From an uncultured Succinivibrionaceae bacterium (GTDB lineage: Bacteria > Pseudomonadota > Gammaproteobacteria > Enterobacterales > Succinivibrionaceae): a stretch of 35,394 nucleotides of DNA. How positions within the stretch are numbered: the first letter of the stretch is position 1; every line of letters begins with the position of its first letter. The position numbers were made by a program, and so were the translations under genes. Below, in pieces: positions 1-9,350 of the stretch. The stretch covers positions 1-35,394 of the forward strand of contig CASEBB010000064.1 of NCBI GenBank assembly GCA_949286015.1. Reading direction: 5' to 3'. Below the pieces are notes generated by a model. It ran no database searches. It saw only the letters and a program-made list of their open reading frames with translations, and was not told the origin of the DNA.

Positions 1-648
1 GCAGCAACAGGGGCTGCGGACGGGGCGCTGGGGAAAGCGCGCGGCTGGATGCTGGCATGGCGTGATATTTCATCTCCAACTAATGAGCGCACGGTTATCA
101 CCACAGTTTTGCCAGTACAGGGGTTAGGTGGTACCGCACATGTGTTATTAACACCATATTCTGTGCATCAAGCAGCTTGCTTGTTGGCAATGTTAAACAG
201 CTTGGTATTAGATTACGTTGATCGTTGCAAGCAGGCAGGAACCCATGTTGCCTTATTTATCTTTCAGCAACTACCGGTATTGCCACCAGAGGCATTTACG
301 GCTCATGATGTGGAGTTTGTCTGTGAGCGCGTAGCTAAGCTCACTCGTACCGCAGATGACATCAACGCTGTGTGGCTGACTGACTACCCAAGCTATACCT
401 TCCAAGAGCCACAAGAGCGCTTGCGTATCCAATCGGAGCTTGATGCTTACATCGCGCGCATGTATGGCCTCACGCGTGACGAGCTCAGGTATATCCTCGA
501 TCCGAAGGAGCTCATGGGCGATGATTTCCCGTCTGAGACCTTTACGGTGCTCAAGAAAAATGAGAAGAAGCTCTACGGAGAGTACCTCACGGCCCGTTTG
601 GTACTGGAGGCGTTTGACGCGCTGGAGGCTGGTACCTTAAAGGCCTAA
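1..648 (+). CDS. C-terminal part of an Eco57I-type DNA methyltransferase / restriction-modification protein (5' end outside window)
   Basis: The frame is open from the first base (it reads ...GKARGWMLAWRDISS), so this is the last ~215 residues of a longer protein whose start lies to the left. The visible part matches the tail of large class I SAM-dependent adenine methyltransferases (Eco57I/type IIG-like, also used in several phage-defence loci). It has an 'RDISSPTNERT' segment where the target-recognition region begins, then 'LLAMLNSLVLDYVDR' and a C-terminal 'DDFPSETFTVLKKNE' followed by 'YGEYLTARLVLEAFD'. The catalytic NPPY and SAM motifs would lie upstream and cannot be seen. An HNH endonuclease gene follows 230 bases downstream on the same strand, which fits a restriction or defence locus. 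The exact system (type IIG, BREX- or DISARM-like) cannot be decided from the tail. Confidence 0.7.
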   Translation, partial: AATGAADGALGKARGWMLAWRDISSPTNERTVITTVLPVQGLGGTAHVLLTPYSVHQAACLLAMLNSLVLDYVDRCKQAGTHVALFIFQQLPVLPPEAFTAHDVEFVCERVAKLTRTADDINAVWLTDYPSYTFQEPQERLRIQSELDAYIARMYGLTRDELRYILDPKELMGDDFPSETFTVLKKNEKKLYGEYLTARLVLEAFDALEAGTLKA

Positions 649-877
649 GGCATAGGCGCCTGCAGGGGCTGGCGCTGCTATGGTGATGAGTTGTTGGTGA
701 GCCCAAAAGCCAACCCTCAGGGGGCAGCGGTATACACTCAGGTGAAGAAAGCCCCTACGCTTACTCAAGATGATATGCGGCAGCGAAGCAGCGGCAGCTT
801 GACTCTGAGTGCAGTGGCTTGCTGGGCTATACCTATCGAGATGATGTGGTCAAAAGGAGCTTTTAGGAGGCAGCAGC

Positions 878-1972
878 ATGATTTCCATCATTGCGCTTGA
901 CCACCTGCTCACCTCTGTAGCAGGGCTGGTTACAGACAACAGTACTACTAACCCAAGTACTGACTTTCCACGTGTCACCACCCTGCGCTATGTGGCCAGT
1001 GCCAATCCCCGTGTGTGGGTAGATGTGCGTTTGTATCGCAGTGAGCAGGGGCCAATTACGCACATGTTAGGTAAGGTTGGTTTCTGCTTCTACGCCCCCA
1101 CGCTGCAGCACGCCTTACGGCAGCGGCTGCATGCTGCGCTGAAAAGCGCAGCCTCACGGGGCGCTGCTACGATGCCGCTCTCTTGCTCGACGCTTGATTG
1201 GCGCAATATCCACCGTGTGAACTTGCACGATGGCGAAGTGCAGTGGGGTACTGACTTTGTCTACGGTGGTGATGAGAGTACGTGCTTGCTTATCTGTGAG
1301 CAGCTGCGTGACGTCCACCGATCTCTGTTTAAGGGCGGTCTTCACTTGCCAGATACGGAGCTGACCACAGCGCAGAGCTGGGCTCCTGTGCCTGATGACT
1401 TAGTGCTGTCCTTAAGCTTAGAGGGCAGCACTAACGCTATCCACAACAGTGGTAGTGAGGATGGGGCGGGCGCTGCAGAGCAGGCAGCGGCGCTGGCAGC
1501 GCTGGAGCAGCGGTATGACGATATCACTGCCGAGCAGCTTGCAAATGAGCAGAGTACGTTCTCTTTAGAGCAGACCGAGACATGGCGCATGGCGCGGCAG
1601 CGGCAGGGGCAGAGCATTTATCGCCAGCGCTTAGAGTGCTTATGGCAGGGGCGCTGTGCGGTCACTGGTATCTCCCTGCCGGAGCTTTTGCGCGCCAGTC
1701 ATGCTAAGCCATGGGCGGAGTGCACCACTGGTGCCGAGCGCCTTAGTCCTTACAATGGCTTTTTGCTGAGTGTGCCCTTTGATGCGCTCTTTGATCAGTT
1801 CCTGCTGAGCTTTGCTGATGACGGCTCAGTACTGCTTGCACCGCAGCTTGAGCTTGAGGAGCTGCGCTTAGTGGGTATCAGCACTGATGCCAAATTGCGT
1901 TTTGTACGGCCGCAGCATCTGCCGTTTTTGGCTTGCCACCGCCAGCGCTTTTACGAGCGTCAGCGCTCTTAG
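878..1972 (+). CDS. HNH endonuclease with a unique N-terminal half
   Basis: A 364-residue protein. The ATG is preceded by a strong ribosome site (AGGAGG, 7 bases upstream). The C-terminal ~120 residues form an HNH_2-type nuclease domain: 'CAVTG' at about 260, 'RASHAKPW' with the metal-site His275, 'LSPYNGFLL' with Asn293, and 'FDALFDQ' with Asp302 where the classical third His would sit. That His-to-Asp form is common in this subgroup of HNH proteins attached to restriction systems. A hydrophilic Ala/Glu/Gln-rich linker (about 190-245) joins it to an N-terminal half I do not recognise, which may bind DNA or a partner. Its position right after a methyltransferase tail suggests a nuclease in a restriction or defence island. 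It could also be a stand-alone HNH gene. Confidence 0.8.
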   Translation: MISIIALDHLLTSVAGLVTDNSTTNPSTDFPRVTTLRYVASANPRVWVDVRLYRSEQGPITHMLGKVGFCFYAPTLQHALRQRLHAALKSAASRGAATMPLSCSTLDWRNIHRVNLHDGEVQWGTDFVYGGDESTCLLICEQLRDVHRSLFKGGLHLPDTELTTAQSWAPVPDDLVLSLSLEGSTNAIHNSGSEDGAGAAEQAAALAALEQRYDDITAEQLANEQSTFSLEQTETWRMARQRQGQSIYRQRLECLWQGRCAVTGISLPELLRASHAKPWAECTTGAERLSPYNGFLLSVPFDALFDQFLLSFADDGSVLLAPQLELEELRLVGISTDAKLRFVRPQHLPFLACHRQRFYERQRS

Positions 1973-2299
1973 CACCATGAGGTAGTATGGTGCCGTGCAG
2001 GCAAGCTGTAAGCTGCTTGCTGGCGCTCTCATCGCGAGAGGAGAGTGGGAACAGACACTCACTCTCAAAGTAATGACGGTTACGGGGGGACGGCTGCATG
2101 TAAGCCTTGGAGGTAAGGTAGCCGCACCTGCGTTTCGGCTACTTGGTGGCCTTGGCGTGTTGTTTTGCGGCTCTTTTGCAGAGTGTGATGTGCTTCTCTT
2201 GTTTTGCTCTGCACTCAAATCCACAATGAGAAGTTGAGCCCCTCATCAGAGTCGCGCTTGCTCAAGAAAAGAGCTGTAACCTGCACAGGAGAGCACGCA
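1973..2299. other. Non-coding spacer
   Basis: I see no convincing gene here. It holds short inverted repeats (gcaagc/gcttgc at 2001-2020 and ctctc/gagag at 2026-2040) but no T-run typical of a terminator. Confidence 0.5.
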
Positions 2300-3367
2300 A
2301 TGCTGCCAGAGTATATCCACATTAAATCAGGCATCTTGGCGCAATTCAACGCTTTAGCCCCACAGTGCAAGCATCCACTGATTGTGGCTCGAGGTGCCGT
2401 CAAAGAGCGCTATCTGCGTAACCTCCTGCTCAATGGCAAGTTTGGCAGCTACACCATCTGTGATGCCTTTACGCAGAACCCATCCTTACAGGACGCGCAA
2501 AAGCAGTTAGAGGCATGGGGCCCTGAGATTGAGTGCAAGTGCGACAGCATCATCGCCTTAGGTGGTGGCAGCCCTCTCGACTTTGCTAAGACCCTCAAAT
2601 ACAACTCTACAGCACTGGCTAATAAGCCTTTTATCGCAGTGGTCACCACCTTAGGCTCGGGCAGTGAGATCACCCCATTTGCTGTTGTCTATGACAACGG
2701 CGTCAAGGTCTCACTCTCTGCTCCTAACCTCAAGCCAGATGTGGTGATCGTCGATCCGCGCTTTGCTGCTTCCTCAAGCTCGCAGCAGCGCGCCAGCTCG
2801 GGTATTGATTGCCTCTGCCAAGGTATCGAAGCCTTTTGGTCTAAGCGCGCCACAGAGCAGAGTACGGAGTATGCCCTTGAGTGCATCAAGCTCTGCGTCG
2901 CCAACCTCAAAGCAGCGGTGTACTTACGTTCTGAGGACGATGTCGAGGCGCAAAAGAGCAATGAGCGCGCACTCACAGCTTTAGCCCAAGCTTCCGCTTA
3001 TTCAGGACTGGCTATTTCCCAGAGTAAGACCACTGCCGCCCATGCGCTCTCGTACTTCTTTACCGCGCGCTTTGGCTTAAAGCACGGTCAGGCGGTGGCG
3101 CTGATCATGCGCGACCTCTTTGCGCTCAATTGCAGCGTCACGCCGCACAAAGAGCAGCTGCTCGCCGCTCTGGGCTTACAGGACGTTAGTGACTTTGCGC
3201 CATGGTTTAGAGGCCTGCTGCGTGATCTGGGCTTAAAGGATTCCTTTGCCGACTTGCACTTAAGCGAAGGTGACATTAAGGAAGCCTTAGCCACGGTCAA
3301 TAGCGAGCGCTTAGCGAACAACCCGTATCAGCTCACTGAGGCAGAGATGCGCTCTCTGCTGAACTAA
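2300..3367 (+). CDS. Iron-containing alcohol dehydrogenase family protein (phosphonoacetaldehyde-reductase-like)
   Basis: A 355-residue NAD(P)-dependent group III alcohol dehydrogenase. The ATG at 2300 is chosen because 'aggagag' lies just upstream; a longer frame from 2204 has no ribosome site. The nucleotide-binding motif 'GGGSPLDFAK' (about 88-97) and 'TTLGSGSE' (116-123) are clear. Of the four expected metal ligands, Asp170 (SSGIDCLCQGIEAFW), His248 (TTAAHALSY) and His262 (GLKHGQAV) are present, but the usual second ligand His is Gln174. A Gln here is what I recall for members annotated as phosphonoacetaldehyde reductase (PhpC-like), so the substrate may be a short aldehyde of that kind. 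No other phosphonate gene is nearby, so the substrate is unproven. Confidence 0.8.
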   Translation: MLPEYIHIKSGILAQFNALAPQCKHPLIVARGAVKERYLRNLLLNGKFGSYTICDAFTQNPSLQDAQKQLEAWGPEIECKCDSIIALGGGSPLDFAKTLKYNSTALANKPFIAVVTTLGSGSEITPFAVVYDNGVKVSLSAPNLKPDVVIVDPRFAASSSSQQRASSGIDCLCQGIEAFWSKRATEQSTEYALECIKLCVANLKAAVYLRSEDDVEAQKSNERALTALAQASAYSGLAISQSKTTAAHALSYFFTARFGLKHGQAVALIMRDLFALNCSVTPHKEQLLAALGLQDVSDFAPWFRGLLRDLGLKDSFADLHLSEGDIKEALATVNSERLANNPYQLTEAEMRSLLN

Positions 3368-3438
3368 GGCAGATGGGGCGGGCGCTTTAAAGGTACGGTA
3401 GGGTTGCAGGGTCGGACGGCTGGGAAAGGTTTGGGCGC

Positions 3439-3468
3439 GCGCCATTGTCTGTGCAAAGATAATGGCGC
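3439..3468. terminator. Hairpin between convergent genes, possible bidirectional terminator
   Basis: An 11-bp stem (gcgccattgtc / gataatggcgc, one G-U pair) with an 8-base loop lies between the dehydrogenase gene and the convergent small gene. There is no clear T-run on either side, so termination is inferred from position. Confidence 0.4.
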
Positions 3469-3482
3469 TGTGCGTTCAGAGC

Positions 3483-3692
3483 TTAGAGGCGCTCGGCCTC
3501 AGGTACATCTCTGACGGGAATAGAGGCCACCGCTTGGCGGGCTGCCGCAATGCGCTCAGCATTGCGATAGGGATCGGCAAAGATCTTTGCTAAAGAGTCG
3601 CGTTCCTCTGCGGTGAAGTGGAGCTCTGGCAGCGACTCCACATGGGCATTCTCCGGCGCGCTTACCGTGGTGTGTTTGCTGTTAGTCGTCAT
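3483..3692 (-). CDS. Small hypothetical protein (69 aa)
   Basis: The start is placed at the second ATG (MTTNSKHTT...), because GGAG lies 6 bases upstream of it and itself overlaps the first ATG codon. The protein is hydrophilic and acidic to neutral, with no membrane segment or signal peptide. The second half (about 25-65) looks like a helical segment (FTAEERDSLAKIFADPY, then NAERIAAARQAVASIP). I do not recognise the family. It lies about 200 bases downstream of the RND permease on the same strand and could be read from the same transcript. Confidence 0.5.
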   Translation of the reverse strand: MTTNSKHTTVSAPENAHVESLPELHFTAEERDSLAKIFADPYRNAERIAAARQAVASIPVRDVPEAERL

Positions 3693-3897
3693 GATTTTCT
3701 CCATCTGTGTAGATGGTAGCCAATATCGGTTTGAGCACCATCATCTGTGACGTTAGCCCTTAAAAGAGCTCGCTGCGCGCCGCCTTGCAATAGAGCTTTA
3801 CAGGCAGCAGAGCTCTGGGTGAGGCGCTGCTCAAGCGATAGCGCCGCACTTAGAGTTGCAGCCGCAGCAGCTCGGCTACTGCTGCCGCTGCTGAAGC

Positions 3898-6800
3898 CTA
3901 TTTCTCGCCTTTAGTCTCAGATGTGCCCTTATTGTCTGCGTGCTCAGTCTGCTCCGGCGTCGCCTTGGAAGTGTCCAGCTTCGCAGGGGCAGGGGGCGAC
4001 ACACTGGCCTCGGTGCTGCTGGCAGCGGTAGCTGTTGCTACTGCTGTGGCTGTGACTGTGGCTGTATCAGTGGCAGCGCCATGCTTGCCCTTAGGATGCT
4101 TCTTATGGGCGCCAAAGACATAGGACACCAGCACAAAGAAGGTTGGCACCATAATAAGGCCCAAGGTCGTGGCAAAGACGGTACCGCCAAAGACGCCAGT
4201 ACCAATCGATTGCTGTGACGCCGCACCCGCGCCTTGAGCCCGCATCAGTGGCCACACGCCCAGTAAGAAGGCTACTGAGGTCATAACAATAGGGCGGAAG
4301 CGCAAGTTAGCCGCCTCCTGCGCACTCTTTAACAGCGAGCGTCCTTGCAACCTAAACTGATGCGCATACTCCACAATCAAGATGGCATTCTTAGCCGAGA
4401 GGCCGCCTGTGGTCAGTAAGCCCACTTGCAAGTAGACATCGTTGGACATGCCTCTTAAGTAGATAAAGAGCAGCGCGCCAAAGATACCAATCGGCACAAT
4501 GAGCATCACGGCAAGTGGAATTGACCATGATTCATACAGCGCCGCTAAGCACAAGAACACCACCACAGCGGAGATGATAAAGAGCGCGTTTTGGTTCGAT
4601 CCGGTGATCTTTTCCTGATAGGAGATACCAGTCCACGCGTAACCATACTCGCCAGGATGGCGTTCAATAATACGGGCAATCTCATCCATAGCCTGACCTG
4701 AGCTTACGCCAGGCGCGGCATCACCTTGGATGGCAATGGAGGAGATACCATTAAAGCGCTCTAGCTGCTGTGGGCCATACGTCCACTGCACCGAGCCGAT
4801 GGTGTCAAAGGCCACCATCTTGCCCTCGCTGTTTTTAAAGTAGAGCTTGTTTAAGTCCGACGGCAGCGAGCGGAACTTGGCGTCAGACTGCACGTAGACG
4901 CGCTTAATACGGCCGCGATCAATAAAGTCGTTAACATACGAGCCACCCCACGCAATCTGCAGGTTCTCATTAATGACATTAGGATCGAGCAAGAACTGGC
5001 CAGCACGCTTATCATCAATCACGATATCAAGTTGCAGCGCATCCGACTGCGCATTGGAGTAGACGTTATAGAGCAGCGGATCGGCACGGGCCTCACTGAC
5101 AATCTGATTGACGTCTTGTAAGAACTGCTCATGGCTGTGACCCATAACGTTTTGTACGTAGACCATAAAGCCCGAAGAACCGCCCATGCCGGAAATAGCC
5201 GCCGGTAAGGACATGCGCACCTCGGCATCAGCGTAGTTATCAAAGTACTTCTTGGCGCGGTCTAAGATCGCCTGGGCGCTGTTATGCGGGTCAGTACGCT
5301 CCTCCCATGGAATGAGCTTAATATTGGCACGGGCTGCCGTCTGGCCTTTCATGCTGCTACCAGCCGTACCTAAGGTCAGCAGGATGCCTTGAATGTTATC
5401 GACCTCGTGCTCTAAGAAGTAGTTTTCCACATCACGGCCGACCTTAGCAGTTTGGGCCATGGTGCTTGATGGGGGCAGGATGATACGCACCGAGAGCACG
5501 CCTTGATCTTCTGTTGGCAGGAAAGAGGTTGGGATCTTGGTAAAGAGCAATGCGGTGCTGCCGGTGATAGCGATAAAGCTCAGCACAATCAGGATTTTAT
5601 GCCGCAGTAAGTAGTGGTTGAGGTATAAGTAGCCTGCATGCAGCGCATTAAAGCCCTTATCAAAGAGGCCCACCTTCTGAACGGCACTTACTGGCAGACG
5701 GCTGCGGTCTTTTAAGATGGTGGCACAAAGGGCTGGGGTAATGATCACCGCCACCATGATCGACATCAGCATGGCCACAACAATGGTGACCGAGAACTGG
5801 CGATAAATATTGCCCGTAGCTCCAGAGAAGAAGCTCATTGGGGTAAAGACCGCCGCAATGACCAAACCCACACCAAAGAGGGCAGAGGTGATCTCCTGCA
5901 TCGACTTTACGGCCGCATCGTAAGGACTCACATGCTGCGTCACCATAATGCGGTTGATGTTTTCTACCACCACAATGGCATCGTCGACGAGCAGACCAAT
6001 AGCCAACACCATGGCAAACATGGTGAGGGTATTAATGGAGTAGTCGCACAGATAGAGCGCCACTACCGTGGCAGAAAGCACGATAGGGACAGTGAGCGAA
6101 ACGATTAAGGTTGAGCGGATATCGCGCAGGAAGATGAGAATCACCAAGGACACCAGCACCAAGGCCTCGACTAAGGTTTTACCCACCTCATAGAGGGAGG
6201 CGGTAATAAAAGGCACGGTGTCGTAAGGGATGGCGTAATCTAAGTTATTCGGGAACAGCGGGCGTAAACGCTCTAACTCGGTTTTGATACGCGCGGCCAC
6301 ATCGACAGCATTGGCGCCATCTGCCAAATTGATGTCGAGTGAGGCCATTGGGCTTTTATTGTAGTTACCAAAGTAGGTGTAAGAGTTACGGCCCATTTCG
6401 ACACGCGCCACGTCTTTGAGGTAGACAGCGGCACCCTCAGGGGTAACCTTCACCAAGATGTTTTCAAAGCCCGCGATGTCCTCTAAGAGTTCACGGGACT
6501 TAATGGTGACGTTAATGGTCTGATTAGGCACCGATGGCAGGCCACCGATTTGACCTACAGAGATCTGGCGGTTTTGGTTCTCAATGGCGCTGACGACATC
6601 AGAGGGATTGAGCTTGTACTGAAAGAGGCGGTCTTGGTCGAGCCAAATACGCATTGCGTATTCAGAGCCTAAGACGGAGACGTCACCGACGCCACTTAGG
6701 CGGGAAATAGGATCTTGCACCACCGAGACGAGGAAGTCGGCAATTTCCTCTTGCGTCATCGAGTCGTTGGTGGTGTAGAAAGAAATGGTCTGTAAGGACT

Positions 6801-7206
6801 CGTCAGAGGTCTTACGCACGCGCAGACCGGAGCGCTGTACCTGATCAGGTAAGCGGCTGGTAATGGCGCTTAAGCGGTTTTGCACCTGCATTTGCGCCAC
6901 GTCGACATCGATGTTGGTATCAAAGGAAAAGCGCAGGCGCACGGCGCCATCGGAGGTCGAGGTCGTAGAGAAGTAGAGGAGGCCATCAAGGCCAGTCATT
7001 TCTTGCTCAATGATCTGCGCCACTGAGTTTTCGACGGTTTGCGCCGAGGCACCAGAGTAGTTGGTGCTGATGCTAATCGATGGCGGCGCGACCTCAGGAA
7101 AGCGCGCGATTTTCATGCGCGGCAGGCAGATAGCACCGGCAATGATGATCATAATCGCGATCACCCATGCGGCTACAGGGCGGTCAATGAAGAATTTGCT
7201 GATCAC
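3898..7206 (-). CDS. RND multidrug efflux permease, HAE1 (AcrB/MexB) family
   Basis: About 1102 residues, a proton-driven inner-membrane pump subunit. It begins 'SKFFIDRPVAAWVIAI', the usual first transmembrane helix of AcrB-type pumps. The proton-relay Asp pair lies in 'AIGLLVDDAIVVVENINR' (about residues 408-409) and the partner Lys in 'GGLSAKNAILIVEYAH'. The first periplasmic loop and the 'MSFFSGATGNIYRQF' segment are typical. There is no ATG start: GTG at 7206 has GGAGG 6 bases upstream, while a TTG three bases earlier is too close. After the last helix there is an unusual Ala/Thr/Val repeat tail and charged end of about 70 residues (ATDTATVTATAVATATAASS...), longer than the AcrB tail. 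The adaptor gene is upstream on the same strand; no TolC gene is in the window. Confidence 0.93.
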   Translation of the reverse strand: MISKFFIDRPVAAWVIAIMIIIAGAICLPRMKIARFPEVAPPSISISTNYSGASAQTVENSVAQIIEQEMTGLDGLLYFSTTSTSDGAVRLRFSFDTNIDVDVAQMQVQNRLSAITSRLPDQVQRSGLRVRKTSDESLQTISFYTTNDSMTQEEIADFLVSVVQDPISRLSGVGDVSVLGSEYAMRIWLDQDRLFQYKLNPSDVVSAIENQNRQISVGQIGGLPSVPNQTINVTIKSRELLEDIAGFENILVKVTPEGAAVYLKDVARVEMGRNSYTYFGNYNKSPMASLDINLADGANAVDVAARIKTELERLRPLFPNNLDYAIPYDTVPFITASLYEVGKTLVEALVLVSLVILIFLRDIRSTLIVSLTVPIVLSATVVALYLCDYSINTLTMFAMVLAIGLLVDDAIVVVENINRIMVTQHVSPYDAAVKSMQEITSALFGVGLVIAAVFTPMSFFSGATGNIYRQFSVTIVVAMLMSIMVAVIITPALCATILKDRSRLPVSAVQKVGLFDKGFNALHAGYLYLNHYLLRHKILIVLSFIAITGSTALLFTKIPTSFLPTEDQGVLSVRIILPPSSTMAQTAKVGRDVENYFLEHEVDNIQGILLTLGTAGSSMKGQTAARANIKLIPWEERTDPHNSAQAILDRAKKYFDNYADAEVRMSLPAAISGMGGSSGFMVYVQNVMGHSHEQFLQDVNQIVSEARADPLLYNVYSNAQSDALQLDIVIDDKRAGQFLLDPNVINENLQIAWGGSYVNDFIDRGRIKRVYVQSDAKFRSLPSDLNKLYFKNSEGKMVAFDTIGSVQWTYGPQQLERFNGISSIAIQGDAAPGVSSGQAMDEIARIIERHPGEYGYAWTGISYQEKITGSNQNALFIISAVVVFLCLAALYESWSIPLAVMLIVPIGIFGALLFIYLRGMSNDVYLQVGLLTTGGLSAKNAILIVEYAHQFRLQGRSLLKSAQEAANLRFRPIVMTSVAFLLGVWPLMRAQGAGAASQQSIGTGVFGGTVFATTLGLIMVPTFFVLVSYVFGAHKKHPKGKHGAATDTATVTATAVATATAASSTEASVSPPAPAKLDTSKATPEQTEHADNKGTSETKGEK

Positions 7207-7913
7207 CAAAAACCTCCATGGCCAGAATGTGCGGTGCTAAGAGGAACAAAGCAAGCACAAGAGAGTAGAGCCAAGGGCTCCATCAAGTAGTGCTTACACC
7301 AAAAGGATTACCACCTTTGAGATTAGGAAAGAGTGAGCTCATAAGTGACGGATGTAGTGGTGCGTGGGTGCAACGTGCCACCTCGAGATAAAACAAGCGA
7401 GCCTGGCCTATCTTGAGATTGGCATGCATGCATGCCTTAAATTCCGTCATTTATTAAGTCAGTCGTTCCTTAGGGCGTGGCTTTCAATCTCTGCTCGAGA
7501 TGAGGCCGTGAGACGCTGTGGTCTCTTGCCACTGGCAAGAATACCAGAGGGAGTGACGCGAGTGGCGAGAGTGTCGTGACTCGCGAAAGTGGTGAAAGTG
7601 GTAGCCGTGCGATAGTGGCAGTGCATCTTAGAGCAGTAACACGGTGCAGAGTGAGCCTTACGGCGGAGTGGGGCTGGGTCAGAGGCACCATCCCTCAAGG
7701 AGAACCTCTTACCACCTACCACCGCCAAGAGCGGTCTGGAGCGCGAGCACTCCTTAAAGACCTTTAGGCAGGCGCGCTAGTGTCACCGCTAAACCAAACA
7801 GTGTGAGAGGTGAGAGTGAATCCTCAGGGTAGAACACTGCGGGTAGTGGCGGTGGTGCGTCCTCTAGCGTAGCTGTGCCTGACGGCAGAAGCTGCTTTAC
7901 AGCAGAGTGTACC
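7207..7913. other. Long non-coding gap between RND adaptor and permease genes
   Basis: Adaptor and permease genes of this family are usually a few to tens of bases apart, but here about 700 bases separate them. I find no believable gene on either strand. It contains a perfect 7-bp hairpin (tcttgcc-act-ggcaaga, 7524-7540), an inverted repeat cgcgagt/actcgcg (7557-7585), and the GGAGG ribosome site for the permease at 7213-7217 (minus strand). It could hold a separate permease promoter, processing sites, or a decayed gene. Confidence 0.5.
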
Positions 7914-9350
7914 TTAAGGTGTAGACACTGCAGGGACATTAGCCGAGCTCTGTTCTAAGCCGGAGGCGCTTACTGTGGGGTTAACTACCGCCTGTACCGC
8001 AGCCTCTTGGCTCTGCGCTCGCTTTTGCTGCGCTACGGTCTCGATATCAGCAGTGGTGAGATCAATGCCATCACGATTGGTAACTTTGATCTTGGAGCCA
8101 TGGTGCAGCACGGCATTACCGGAGATCACCACTTCCATGCTGGAATCGAGGCCAGCGACAATTTGCCAGCCGTCGTTATACAGCTGACCTAAGGTCACTG
8201 GCGTCTGCAACACGCGATCTTTTTCGACCGTAAACACAAAGGCACGGCCTTTTGGATCACGGGTTACCGCTTGCGCTGGTACGGTCATAACGTTTTGCGT
8301 CACACCACCGCTGATCTTACAGACTACCGCCATGCCAGGGAGCAGAATGTGGTCAGGGTTATCAAAGCTGGCGCGCATGGAGATAGAGCCCGAGCTCTCA
8401 TCGACCAGTACCTCTGAGAGGCTTAACACACCTAAGCGCGAGTAGAGCGTGCCATCTTCAAAGTACAGCGCCACATCATAGGCGTGGTCACTTAAGTAGA
8501 TGGTGCCGTCTAACAAGCCCTCTCGTAAGCGGCGCCACTCTAAAGCGCTCTGCTCCATGTCAACATAGACCTTATCAAGGTCGGTAATGGTAGCCAGTGG
8601 CTCACTTTGATTGGCGTTAACTAAGGCGCCACGGGTGATTTGTGAGGTGCCAATGATGCCGGAAATAGGGGCACGGACGGTGGTGTAGTTTAAAGAGATT
8701 TGTGCCTGATCAAGAGCGGCTTTATAGAGTTTTTCGTCAGCTACAGCCAGCTCATAGGCCAAAAGGGCATCGTCACGCTCTTTTTCTGAGGCGGAGCGGC
8801 GCTTGTACAGGGACTCAAAACGCTCGTAGTCCTTAGCGGCCATTTTGCGCTGCACGGTAGCGCGCTGATAAGAGGCGAGGGCGTGATCAAAGCTGGCTCT
8901 AAAAGGCGCAGGATCGATCTCGTAGAGGGGCGTGCCCTCCATTACCTGCGAGCCCTCTTCAAAGAGGCGGTTGAGGATAATGCCATCCACTTGCGGACGG
9001 ACATCGGCACGGGTATAGGCACCGACACGACCGCTTAAGGTGTAGGAGCGCTCACGGTTCTTAAACTGCGGATGAATGGTGGTAACGGCGTACTCGACTT
9101 CGGCCAGCGAGGGCGTGGAAGCTACTTTTGCCTCTTGGTTGCAGGCACTTAAGAGCAGCACGCTGCTGCCTAGCAAGCCCCACCACAGAGGGCGTAAGGT
9201 GCGTGATTGAGAGCTAGCTGCGGTACCCGCATGAATGTTGTCGTGGCGGTCACTAGCCGCAGACTGGGTAGAGTGCGGTTGCGCTACCCTGCCATGCAGA
9301 TGCAAGGTGCGCTGTAAGGTGGTGATAACAAGACGCAGCTTTGGTGACAT
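7914..9350 (-). CDS. RND efflux periplasmic adaptor lipoprotein (AcrA/MexA-like)
   Basis: 478 residues from the ATG at 9350, which has GGGGA 7 bases upstream. It is the membrane-fusion subunit linking the RND permease to an outer-membrane channel. A lipobox 'LLLSAC' gives Cys70 as the lipidated residue. Next come the lipoyl-like half 'LSGRVGAYTRADVRPQVDG', a coiled-coil hairpin ('ALASYQRATVQRKMAAKDYE' to 'ALDQAQISLNYTTVRAPISG') and beta-barrel/MP domains ending around 'GNAVLHHGSKIKV'. Oddly, about 53 mostly polar residues precede the hydrophobic part of the signal peptide. No good later start is visible, so either the n-region is really long or the start is misjudged. The C-terminus has a Ser/Ala/Val-rich tail. 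Confidence 0.9.
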   Translation of the reverse strand: MSPKLRLVITTLQRTLHLHGRVAQPHSTQSAASDRHDNIHAGTAASSQSRTLRPLWWGLLGSSVLLLSACNQEAKVASTPSLAEVEYAVTTIHPQFKNRERSYTLSGRVGAYTRADVRPQVDGIILNRLFEEGSQVMEGTPLYEIDPAPFRASFDHALASYQRATVQRKMAAKDYERFESLYKRRSASEKERDDALLAYELAVADEKLYKAALDQAQISLNYTTVRAPISGIIGTSQITRGALVNANQSEPLATITDLDKVYVDMEQSALEWRRLREGLLDGTIYLSDHAYDVALYFEDGTLYSRLGVLSLSEVLVDESSGSISMRASFDNPDHILLPGMAVVCKISGGVTQNVMTVPAQAVTRDPKGRAFVFTVEKDRVLQTPVTLGQLYNDGWQIVAGLDSSMEVVISGNAVLHHGSKIKVTNRDGIDLTTADIETVAQQKRAQSQEAAVQAVVNPTVSASGLEQSSANVPAVSTP

